Notes under the pieces: generated by a model
Told to the model about the DNA's origin: nothing
Databases searched by the model: none
Seen by the model: only the letters and a program-made list of their open reading frames with translations
In this document: positions 1-12,500 of the stretch, piece by piece
Position numbering within the stretch: position 1 is the first letter of the stretch
Layout: the number at the start of each line of letters is the position of its first letter
From: Anthopleura xanthogrammica
Taxonomy: Eukaryota; Cnidaria; Anthozoa; Actiniaria; Actiniidae
Assembly: GCA_964019055.1 (NCBI GenBank)
Contig: OZ025206.1
Coordinates: 28,965,012-29,029,011 of the forward strand
Length of the DNA stretch: 64,000 nt
Reading direction: 5' to 3'
Position numbers and translations under genes: made by a program

Positions 1-214
1 CGAAGCACACAAAACGATCACTTTTGGGTGCCCCAGTATGCATGTGATCAAAAAAATGATCAATATTTGTTTTGTATTTCTTTTCTTTCTTTCTTTTCTT
101 TTTTTTTCTTTCTTTCTTTCCTAGTATTGCTTTAGTAAAGCGTCCTTACTTTGTGACGAGAATAGCGCTTTTGAAATATTAAAATAGCTACAATCTGCCT
201 ATCTGTCTGTCTGT

Positions 215-416
<202 letters not shown>

Positions 417-2654
417 CATCATTTCTTCTATTTTGCTTTATCATTTTCATTTTTTTTCTCTTACTCATTTCATTCAAATGCTTGGACATTTCAATAGGAG
501 TCTAGATACTTCGACCAGTTACAAAGTCTGTGGGCCGAAAATAGCTTAACTTTGGCTCCCCATTGGGATTCTATTCTAAGTACAAAGAAACGTGCACTCT
601 GTAATTTTGCAATGGCATTGGTTCGTCTAGCAAAATAATTGCAAATAAATGAAACCATTCGTCATAAAAAAGGAATAGATGTGTGAATATTTGTGCATTA
701 CAAACTAAATAGTTGACATACCCCATCGACTAACCATCGGGCTAATTGTGATTCGATTGGCTACCTCGGTCACTTATCTGGTGTCACAATTTTTAAATAA
801 GATGGTCTAGGGGAAAGCCAGGTGAGTACAGGACGCCAAGTTTCGTAATAACCCAAGTTAGTAGGGCGTAGCATTTCCCATTTGCACCTCAGTTTCTTAA
901 ACTCAGAATTGGAATTTTTTTGATAGACTAGCATCTACATTAACGTATCTATCTTCTAAAGAAGACGGAAATGCACAAAGTGGTGCGCAGAAAACAAATC
1001 TTTAAAACTGTCACTCACGTGACGTCCCGCTCACAGAAACAAAAATCTGATGAACAATAAAAATTGCTGGAAAAAAAACCCAGGAAATTTCAGCTTATTT
1101 TCATTAGTTTATTCCACATTTACTCCTTTTTTAGAATCTCTGAGGAAACCAATGCGGTAAAACGACGAAGAGCAGAATTTGGGGGAAGCAACGAAAAAAA
1201 CGCGGTTACAAAATATAAATGCCCTTTAACCATGCTTAACCACACATCAAGTAATACAATACAGCTGCATGCAGTAAATCATAACCCAACCAACGACATT
1301 CAGACTTTGAATACCAATTGTTTTATAAAGCTATGTATTATCATACATTTCTAGTTCAGTTTGGCTTTGTTTTTTTTTACAAAAAAGACCTTGTTTTTGT
1401 TTCTCGACGCAAGTTACTATATGTACTTATCCAAGAAAGGATATAACGATTTGTGGTAGGAAGCACAAGCTAGGTACGTGAGTGCAAACACTTTTATCGG
1501 GGTAAAGTAATGCTGATTGTTTCCCTTATTCATTTCCTTAGAGAGTGTCCTTCAAACCACAGCCCATAACCCTTTAGCCTTAGCAGAGCGTGCAGCAAAT
1601 CACAATCACATTACAGACTGCACACAATAGTGCTATAGATAGATGATGATAAAACCAAGATGTCAAAATCATCATGCTTGAAGGTATTTGTAAGAGTAGT
1701 GTTTAAAAGTATATAATGTGTATCTTGGAAAATATCATACCAGAAGGCAAGGGGGAAACCAATAAGTCACATGAGTGATACCACATTGCTTTAATTAATG
1801 TTGTTCTACCCTGCTCAACCCTACAGAAGGGAATAAAAAACCTGTGCTCACCAGGAAACATTTTGTTCTCCCAAAGCTATAACCTTCTAAAAATTCTACA
1901 AATGAAAAAAACCTATTGAATTCTTATAGTTGCAGCAAATTTTGAAAAAATAGTGTTGACATGGGCATGAAAATGAACCAAAGAAAGAAAGAATTTTCAC
2001 TCATGAACAGACTTCTACAAGCATGTCTGTGCTAGTCCCTGTATCACCTTTGTACTGGAAATTTATTTTGCATAAAACAAAATAATAGGGGCTGTACCTA
2101 TTATCACACTCAATTATGGGATTTTTTGATAGAGAAAAAGTTGATAAAAAAGCAATGGTACTACACATTATAAACTAATAACATATTTACACACATATAA
2201 AAAATAAGGATTTGAATTTGGCATCACATATATGAAATCTTTTTTCTTGGATTGACTGATTATCTGCCGCGGCAAATAAAAATCAGCCCTTTCTTCTTTG
2301 TTTTCCGTGTGACAAAAATAGCGATGATCTCAGTGTGAGGTTAAGCTGACTTAATCAATTACACCTCGTCATGTGTTGAAAGATAGCAGAGTAAGACAAT
2401 AGCCACATGCATGGCGAGAAAATGTCTGGAAAATTGGTAACATGTAAAAAACAACAAGGTACCTAGCTATACAAATAAAAAATTTAATCTTTTCATAAAT
2501 GAATCATGCAATCAGAGTAACTGTATGTTCTCAAACACAACATTCTCTATATTAATGTATAATTAAAGATATAAATAGAAATAAATAAAATTAAAAATTT
2601 ATATTACTGGCAATCAGATTACAGCAAATAAAAAACTGTCAAATGTATGTAAAC

Positions 2655-2719
2655 CATACATACTGTACATACTGTACATATATACTGTACATATACTGTA
2701 CATATATATATATATATAA
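2655..2719. repeat. Short tandem ACTGTACAT repeat grading into (AT)n
   Basis: Five imperfect copies of an ACTGTACATA unit run into an AT dinucleotide tract ending near 2719. No coding potential. Confidence 0.8.
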
Positions 2720-3922
2720 AGAAAAATGAAATGAAATATTCTGACAACAAAAGTGTATATTTTCAGCAATTTTGGAGCCTTTCTTCTCAAGAAGAATTGT
2801 TCAAAATATATACACTGTAGTATAAATTATGTTTGTCATTTTGTGCAGTATGCATAATAATATAGAGTATAAGCAATAAACAGCAGTAACAGTAAAGTTC
2901 TGATTGTAAAAAAAAAAAAGTAACATTGAAGCCATTCTAGATTTTTCCATTCCTTATCTACTGGTTATCATATTTCACAAGACTTGCCACAAGTCGACCA
3001 CTATTTCTTTTTTTTCGGCAAAGTCAGAGCGAGCAACAAAGTCTTACAAGATACCAAAAGGAAAAAAAAGGGACTTTTAGTCTAATATTTCACCAAAAGT
3101 GTGTTAAAAGTCACACGTTTGTCTCACTGACTATTAGTTTGCAGAAATTTATGCCTGAGCCCAAAATAAGTTCTACGAACATATCACCAAGCACACAAAC
3201 TAAACTAAAGCATTTTTAAAAGCAAATGTTTCATGTCTTTCTTAAAAGGTATAATAACCGTAAATCTCATAAATACAATAAAAATAAAATAAGTAAAATA
3301 AAAAATAAACCAAAATTGTAGAGATTTTTTGTTTGTCCAACACTCTACCATCACCATCTGAAACCATGAGTCCCTCATTGGGTCTATCATACTAAAGGGT
3401 ATTTTCTGTACTCTCCCAAATTTATTCCCTTAATTCATAAAACCCAATTAATACATTAAAAAGATTAGAGGGCTTTTCTCCAGGTTCTCCAGTTTTCCCC
3501 CCTCCATAACAATCAGCTACTAAATTCCAATTCAATCTGGCATATTGATGGCTTAAAAACAAGCCTCTGTCTCTGGAGAGTGATTTATTACTCCCTGCAT
3601 AATCAACGTAAAATAAATTTACATAATTTACATTTCATATGTAATATACAAATAACTGTTGTATGTGAACTATGAGAATCCAGTCATCATAAAAATACAA
3701 AAATGAGATGATTCTTAGAGTCAGGGATGTTATCTCGAGCAAATCTTAAGTTGGAGGCGGAGGTCTAGTAGAGGTCTAGTAGAGGTCTAGTAGCTATTTC
3801 CTAACTCCCCCTCTACCTCCAGCTCTACCACTCTTGTAGTGCAAGCAGATATATTCTTACATACTAATTGTAACATATTAGAATATCCATTATTTATATA
3901 TAGTTTATATAGTTCATTTTAC

Positions 3923-5039
3923 TCACTGAAGACCTGCAGCTTCATCCTGTGCAACCCATAACTGCTGTCTTAATTCTGCAGCTAGTTTGTGATCCTACAA
4001 GTAAAATATATAAAATCAAATGATTGGTATAATTTGATCTATCATTTTCATATCCCCACCCCGAAATGAGTTTTTAACATTTTTCTCACAGGTCACACAC
4101 AATTCTATAACGGAAATATATACCAATACTGCAAATTTAATGCCAATACAGCCACTCGAATATTCCATATTAAAATCTTGGAAACACAAAGACCGACAAT
4201 CCCTTTTCGGAGGGCGGTTACAAGTGGATATATTGGGGTCAGGGCATCTTTATCTTGTTAGCTCTAGTGTTATAGTGTTATATCCATGGCAGAAGCCAGT
4301 TTCAAGTGCTTTCACCCAAAGGTTTTTTTTCCTTCCTTTTTTTAAGAATATACTAGAATCATGTAAGAATGCAGGCTTTGAACAAGAATGTTAATTAGCA
4401 CAGAGTAAGAGGACTTTGACTGAGCTTTTGTTTGCCCTCCTTTACACTTACAACAAGTGGGGGGGGGGGGGAGGGGGAGAGCTGTAGTTCCCAAGCCCCC
4501 TACCCTGGCTGCTATGAGTACATGTGGAAGGGGGTCCAAATTATACAAGGCAAAGAAAAGCTAAATTCATTGGTCTATAAATGAGGTTGTGAACGAATAT
4601 AAAATACCTTGTTATCTTTCGCTTCTTGAAGTTTTTTCTTGAGGACCTTGATAGGATCTTTCTCGGCAATGATTTGTTCAACAACACCTTCTTGTTTGAT
4701 TTTTTCTATCCTCGCTTCAGTTCTCTTTTGTGACCTCTTTTTATTTTTCTTGGTAGCTTTACTAGCGTCTAAAGTTAATGAAAAACGACATGTTCATTTA
4801 TTGTTATAGGCATACGGCATACTGGTCCATACTCCGGGCTACTGTAAGCAAAGAAAATGAAATCGGGATGTCTGAAAAAATATCGTGGGCTAGCAGAAAA
4901 AGATCGATATACAGTAAACATTACTGGTAAGATAGGAGTAATTTTAACTGTTCATAGTTTGGAAATACCTTAAATAAAGAAGTAGAATCGTAAAAGTAAA
5001 AATATCTATACATAATAATTGTTACAACCTACCCGCCAT
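3923..5039 (-). CDS. Small lysine-rich helical protein (79 aa), three exons
   Basis: Exons on the minus strand: 5033-5039 (ATG GCG G), 4608-4768, and 3923-3994 ending in TGA. Donors are GTAGGT and GTATTT; acceptors are TTTAG and TTGTAG. The phases close exactly to give a 79-residue product. Residues 1-25 are rich in Lys and Arg (KKNKKRSQKR). Residues 40-75 look like a pair of amphipathic helices, with LKKKLQEAKDNKDHKLAAEL followed by RQQLW. That spacing resembles the UVR helical hairpin (a basic/acidic helix, then an AAELR-type core). I do not recognise the family. No signal peptide or membrane segment is visible. A role in binding nucleic acid or protein through the basic end is inference only. 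The ATG in the first exon is preferred because the exon ends in a good donor and the phase matches the next exon. Because the exons are short, a competing model cannot be excluded. Confidence 0.65.
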
Positions 5040-6503
5040 TTTATTTTTTTTAGCTACCTTGTAACCTGGCTTTTAGACAAACTAGAGGGGTCTGGTACTA
5101 GAAAGAATTTGAAAAAAAGGAAAACTGGAAAAAAAATGAAAGAGACAAAGAAAGAAAAACACTATAAAACAGAAAATAAACGAAAAAGACAAGAAAAGGG
5201 AATCTTAATTGTTAAAAAAAATTGGTAAAAACTTTATTTATCTAGAGCTTTTGATTTTCCTCGTCACGGTTGGCAAATTGGAATGCGCCCTACCATGCTG
5301 CTGGGCGGACCTCGCTGTCTGTACAGTCGCAGTCAGACGATAGACCGGCCACTGAGTTCATCTATAGGAAGAGCTATTTGGAGATTATTATTTCCAATTT
5401 TCTGTTTTTCATCTGTGATTTATAATCTGCAGACAGTATTAAAAATATGAAATATTCAGTTAGCAAGATTTTTAGTGAACTGGTCCTTTTGAATTGATAT
5501 ATCATGGTTCAGCGTTTAGACTATTAGAATGGTGTATGTACTTTGTTGATAATCATCGTATATATTACGTGTTCACTCACCTTGGAATAACCAAGGTTTA
5601 GAAAAATTTAGAGCCGGTTCCCGCCATATGATTAGCTGTGACGCTTAGCGTTCTTTTTTTTTTTATTCACTAGTTACTCATTCTTGTTTGTGATGAAAAA
5701 ATAGCTCAGAATGATTACTTTCTTAATATATCACCTTCAGTCATTTTGATTTCGCCGATTTGAATTAATTATTCGCCGAAGACAAAGTTTTAGTTTGGCT
5801 AATGCAGGGGGGCTTTATTGAGTAGTTCACTGTGAACAGTGTGGATGAATGCCCCAGCTCCCGCGGTTCCAACAGCTTCCTCGTAGGAACTAGACACTGC
5901 TACTTTTCCTAGATTTAACTTTCTAACTGTTGGAAGTCCCATGCAACATCCGTTTCTTTTCTATATAAAAAAAAAATGAAAACCCCGTGAGGTATTCATG
6001 GACGAAATTAGCAAAAACAACTGATGGTCAAACAAAAGGGCGGATCCTGCACCCTTCTAAAAAATTATGGCTTGTGAAATGAAGAGCACAGACAAGACAA
6101 AATGACTCTTAGCCGTGATTTAAAATGACATAGTGATATATAACTGGAGAAGGACAGAGCCGTAATGAAGCGAAAGAATGGCGGTAAGGTTTTATATTTC
6201 GTTCCGGCATGACAGGCTGATCCATTGTCTGTGCGGAAATGTGAGGTGTCAAGTTACGTCTGCACGTCGCTTATATCGCGGGCGCATATTCTTTGCAAAC
6301 TGTTCATTTACTGCTGGGCTGCGCAGGCAGAAGGAAGGAATACATTTCATCAAAAATGCTCTCGTACTTCCACAAACACTCATTATCTTTTCATTAACAC
6401 AAGCTTGATACATTTGTGAATGTCTTGGATATGCACGCCGCTCATTTCGACCAGAACTGCTGTCACAAGAGCTCTGCTTTGAGAGAACCGTGTAAAGTTC
6501 TGC
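5040..6503. other. Intergenic region between divergent genes
   Basis: This 1.46-kb stretch separates the start of the minus-strand small gene from the start of the plus-strand CAP-Gly gene, so it probably carries both promoters and the CAP-Gly 5' UTR. I see no clear TATA box at either start and no other exon. Confidence 0.5.
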
Positions 6504-9500
6504 ATGTCTAACTATATGGCTGACTCGAACAGTAATTCTAGTGGGAATAGCAGTGCTGAACATTCTGGTAGCGGTCAGTCAACCAGGAAAACATCCCGAA
6601 GACCCAAAATAGTTGCTACAGACTCTCCGGCTTTGGATTCCTCATCATCTTCATTGACTCCGAAGTGGATTACGAAGACCAAGGCGAAAGATGGTACAAA
6701 CGCATTATTTAATTTAGAAAGTTCGTTTTGCTGAGCGAAAGTCTAGCTTTCGAATGCTTGTGGGTTTACAGCTGGTTGATCTTTCCGCCCACTAAACACA
6801 AGAACGTTTATCTAGTTACTATGAATTTTATCTAGTTTTTCTCAAATACTATTTCTTTTCTACACAGGACATGGTCATGGAGGTAACATTTACAATCTTG
6901 TGGACTGTGATGTGGACAGAGAAACTGCTGCTCGGGCTGTAGCGATGGTTGTCCGTGCGGCCAATAAACGCGGATATGTGTCGTTGTGCACTGAGTTTGC
7001 TACTCTTCTCAGAGATAAAGAACGGTAAGAGAGATTTTTGTGTGGAATCTTTAGCAGGCACATTTTTGGGCTTCTCGTTGGGTTAGCTTTTAATCGCGCA
7101 TAGATTGTCTTGCGTCCATAACAAAAGCCAGTAAAATAACTCCAGCAAATGTTCGAATTTAAAGTCACATTTACATATATGTTTCAGCATATTTAACTGG
7201 ACTAATACCATGATAACGTTGAAACACAAAGGAAAGAATTTGAGGTCGTTTTTGTCCTCTGTTTAGAAATAAATCACGGTAGAGACGCGAATATTAATGT
7301 GAAATCTTGCACCCGTAAGACTTGCCCCTTGCGCAGTTTGTGCTTTGATTAAATTTAGGAAATTATAAACGGAAGGGTACGTCATTTCAAAAGAATCACT
7401 GGAGCGTTTTGTATCGTTTTATTAAAAGCAACCATTAACAATTATTGTTGTGGGCACGCTGGTGCAGAAACAAAAGAAGACTCGCAGCTTTAACCATGTC
7501 TATTAGTGCAAGTAACTAAATACCATCTCGAAAGTGTGATTCGAATCGAGGTCACTTGACCACCATCCTATTTATCAAAGTCTAAAAGCATGAGGGATTT
7601 TTTGGGGGGTATTTTTAAATTGTTAGACAAACCTAAGGATTAAGAAACGAAATTAATGAGTCGAGTAACACGTTAATACAAATAAGAACCAAGACGCAAC
7701 TGTTTTCATCTTTCGCTTATTGATTTTTTTTCAAAAAAATTTGGTTCTGCCCCCTCACGTCAAGGGTGCCTCCACTTGGAATTTGATAGTTTTATTATGC
7801 CTAAGCGATTTTTTAAGGTTCTTTTTAATGATATCACATTCCTTTCTAGTGACCCTGAGACTGGCGTGATTTCAGAGCGCTCGGCTACTAATAATAATGT
7901 GCATCTAGGATTTCGGCTGATCTCATCACTGATTTCCCCGTCTGCCTTCAACAATAGGAACAACAAGATATCAAGTTTTCTAAAATTACGCAAAACCTCT
8001 CAAGTAAAAGCGCAATATCTAATTGCTTTCGTAATACCCTGTGTATACACTTGTGGAGTTAGCAATCAAATATGATAAACGAAGGGATGTGCGCAGGATG
8101 CTCCAGACTTATTAGTTTTCAGCTTATCCCGTCTAGCAAGTTGCTGTGAATCACAGTAATCTAAAACAGTTGGAAACCTCACATAGCTAGCTATTAAACA
8201 AGAATGTTAAGCGGAAAAAAAGCATCGTTTTATCTGCTTTTTTTCTCAATAATGTTATAAGTGTCCTTGAAGGTATTTCGACATAGACTACTTTCCAGGT
8301 CAAAGTACTGCGCAAGAATTAGTGGTCTGCTTTCTCTCAAAATAATTGACAATTCAAAGCCGTGGCTTACGATTCATTAGTCCGAGATTTTGAACTGTCA
8401 AAATGTGAATCTTCTTGCTTCCAAGGGCTTTAGTTTCTATTGTCTTGTCAATCCTATTGCTGCTCTCGTTTGCTTAGAGGCAGCTAAAAGTCAGGCCCCT
8501 CCTTTTTACTTTCTATTCATTACACCATAAAATATTATACCAACCTAAAGCAGTGCCAGACTTTTAATCCGAAAATATCATATTAAAAAATACCTTATAT
8601 AATCTTTTATCATTCGAGCACATAAAATGATTCAAAGTCGAATGATGTTTATCATGGATGTTTTACAAATAATAATGGCTAGTTTTATCCATTATAACCA
8701 TTATTGATCCTGAGAGCAATAATTATTGATCAAAAACTTCAGTTGCTAAAACATTGGTTGTACAGTGGTGTTTTAAAGTTAGTGATACGAAATTACTGTA
8801 AACTAATACCAAGTGATTTTAATTAAATAGTGCCATAGTGAGCAATAAAGTATGTGTTATCTACAGCTCCAAGAGAACCATGCTTAAAAGATTGTTGCTC
8901 AATACATAGTGCTCTGAGTCGACCTGGGGAAAAAATTCTAGCCTTACTTTAAAACTAATTCAGCTAATCAGTTTGTGTTTTGAAAGACATTTTGTTTGGA
9001 GATAGTTGATATTCCCTTAGCTTCCTGTATGCCCCAAAATGGTAAAATGTTACCATTACCAAAATCAATAGAATCAGCAAATTTCAAGTGTACTTTCAGT
9101 ACAACTTTTTGCAACTTTTCAAACAATGTGTTTGATTTCTTTATTGATTTGGAAATCAGGTCAACTTTTTTCCTGGTATTATCTAGAACTTCTTGGTACT
9201 TTTTGGAGTTTTTAGTAGATGGTTCAGCTCAGCCAGCTTAGCAGAAGGTTAAAGGTTACAAGAACCATTTCCAGATGTGTTGTTTGTTTAAAGCATTCCC
9301 TCACGTAGCATAGTCATTCATTTTTTAATCTCTCACCCCTTATTGATAGTACTTATATTTTACAGTACAAAAAGAGTTAAATAGAGTTGTTTCTAGTATT
9401 TTGTGGTTATTTTGCTTTGGCTATTGGGTGATAATATACATATGTATATTAATACTTTTTAAGCTGCAATAAGATCTCAACCCTAGCTCTCATACACAAG

Positions 9501-12500
9501 ATTCTTTCCTCTGATGAGAGAAAGTCAAGTCAGAGGTCACTGGCTTCCAATTTGTGATGTGTGAACATACGTGATACATTGCACATACCTAGATACATGG
9601 ATCAGGAGTTGTGTTTTCTTGAATAGCGAAAACTAATGCATATTTGTATACACTATTTTGACATAAGGGTCAAGCAAGCACCGCAAAATAACAATTCACT
9701 ATCTAAAACCCAAATAATTCTTAATTATAACAATCTGTATATAATTTTATCCCAAATATTGTTATGTTTTTTGCCTTTAGCAAATAGATCAATTTTAATT
9801 CCTTGTATTTACATCTACATTTAAATTTTATTTTTTTGTGTGTATTACTTTGTTTTTTCTTTATGATTGATATGTTTTTAGATAAAACTAGTCTATTTAT
9901 ATGTGATCATGACTCTGTTCAAGACCCTTAACCCTCTGAAAGTGGCATTTTCCTTTGTGTCTGGAAGCGAACCGTTGTTGTGGAGCCTTTCTAACATAGT
10001 CAAGTTGGATAGAAAAAACCTAGTGAATTCCTCATGTCTTATCGATTATTTTAGAATACCTGGGGTCTTAGTGGGCTTAATTCTTCAATTGGTGTCCAAC
10101 AATGAGAATGTGTTTACTTAAACTTACGAAAGGGGCTCATGGGTATAAAAATTATATCCAAGATTTGATACTGTGCCAATACATGTTGTTTGTATAGCCA
10201 GTAAGACTAATAGAAACCAAATGAAGGAAAAAGTTTTAAATGAAATATATTCTTTTTTTTTTTTTTTTCGTAAAAAAAATTTTTATTCTGATTTTCTTTT
10301 TTGTTGTAAACTTTTCAGTCATGACTTGTTTTTTTCTATTATAAAATATTTACTAAGATTTTAGAGAGGGTTTAATGTTTCTGATATGCCTACACTGGGA
10401 TGAAGAAACCGGGATGAAGAGTCTTATTAAAGATTACAATCGAAGCTTTCCTAAGCAACCACCTCAGGAAGTCAAAAAAGGTCATAACTGAAGCTGGCGA
10501 CTAATGAGAATAGGCTCTCATGAGCAGCATTGAAAATGAGGTTTTAAAATCATGGTCATAACTAGAGCTGGTCGATAACAGGAATGGTCACAAGGAGAGC
10601 TACGACTGTGCATTCAATGGTATTAATACAGCTACAATTGACAGCCAACCTTGTGGTCTGTGCATAATAAATGGAGGCAATTGCAATTAAATAATATAAA
10701 TATTAAGCAAAATGAAGACAAATAGGAGTTTAACAAAAAGTGGTAAATAAGATATACCAAAACATTGAGTTTTATTTTGAAGTAGGTAACGTCAAATAGT
10801 ACATTCCTGATACTTAGTTTGTATAAGGTATAAGATAGAAAAGATCCGTAAGGGGGTGGGGGTGCATTTGTGAATCATTGGCTCCTGTTATGAGCAAATC
10901 GAAATTTCACTATCGAATCAATCCTTAAAAAATGCAAAAATCCCCAAGCGGGGGGTACATTCGCATGACCTGCAACCCCTCTGGCCTATGGGCCTGTACA
11001 TGACAGGAACAGGAATTAAACCCAGGTTGCATTGGTGAGAGGCGGCACATTACCAGTACACACCAACCCATGCAGTTGTTTGTTGAATCAGCGAGATTCA
11101 AGTCACCCTTCTCAGTGCATCATAAGAAAACATGAAATTAGTGGTAGTGAGCTTAATAAGATTTATTGCACATGATGCAGATAAAAATTAATGGTTATGA
11201 AATAAGCGCTATGGGGTTTTAAAGGTGGTTAGTAATTTTCAGACATGAATTTAGTGGCAACCATCAAAAATATTTTTAATCATCACCGAGATGGAGGGTC
11301 ATCCAAAATATAACCTGTTTTTAGACTTTCCCAACTAAAACAATAAGCTTCTCTAATACAATAGAATAGCCCATTCAAAGATCAAACTGGGAGCAGCAGT
11401 ACGTGATACTGACTCTTATTTATCTAACTTACCTTATTATAGGAAATTAATGTGAATTTCAAAAAATCGCAGTAATTTAAGTTGTGTTAATTTCCATATC
11501 ATTATCATAAAGAGAAACGCTAATTTTCATGATATGAATTTCTAGCAATTTTATCTGTAATTTACTTTATTTATTATTTATTTAAAACTGACCAGTTGAT
11601 TTGATCGCCTACCCTGAAAGGAATTATGGCTCACTATTTTTGGTTAGCATTTTTCGAGTATACAATGTAGATTTTTCTTGTGGATTGAAATAAGATTCTG
11701 CCATGAGTTTGACTAGCGTTTACCATTAATTTTAAGGAAGGAAGAACTCGTATTTCATAAATTCTCTTGACAGAATAATGGGATATGCTTATCAAAACAC
11801 GATGTTAGATCCTCAATTCTGATTAGTTGACCTTGAGTTTGTTCTGAATGTCAACTCAGCTGAGAACATTACAGCAACAACAACATTTCAGTATTTGTCG
11901 GAAATTATCTAATTTTTTTCATTCTACAAGCTCTTCATTTTCACTTTGAGATTAGTTATCTTTGTGTCCATTGAGTTAATTTCATTTGTAAATTTTGGCT
12001 TCTCTTTCGCATTAATCTTCTTCATTTGGAATTTTTTTTGCCCTCAATTTGTGTTAATTTAGGTCGCACTAATTTCCAATATTTTGTGGAGCATTAATTT
12101 CCTATAAAAAGGTATAATATATTTTATTCATATATTTCTCTTTAGACTGGAAATGGAACTGAAGTTAAATGTCTTGGCTCAAAAGAGAAAACGCACTACA
12201 ACTACTAGCAACCAACAGAGTGCATCTTGCTCATCTAGTGAGTCAGGATCTGGAGGGTCTTCAAGTTCAACTACCAGGGCCACACAGACCAAGGTGACTG
12301 GGTGTTTAGTACAAGCAAACTTTTAATTTTATCATATTAACTTTATAAGAAAATAAGTTTTAATCAAAAAGTTTTTGATTTGGGTTTGGTCAGACCATGT
12401 GATTTGGCTTGGTGATATTTTTATTCAGAATTTAAGAAATTTTAAACAGCCCTATTTAGTTTAAATTACATTGCTTAAGTCTATGGTACAATATATGGTG

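Noticed and set aside
3923..5039. Assignment of the 79-aa protein to PYM or the eIF2A C-terminal family
   Set aside because: Only a general Lys-rich helix resemblance (KKLxxxxxL); the characteristic termini of those families are missing.
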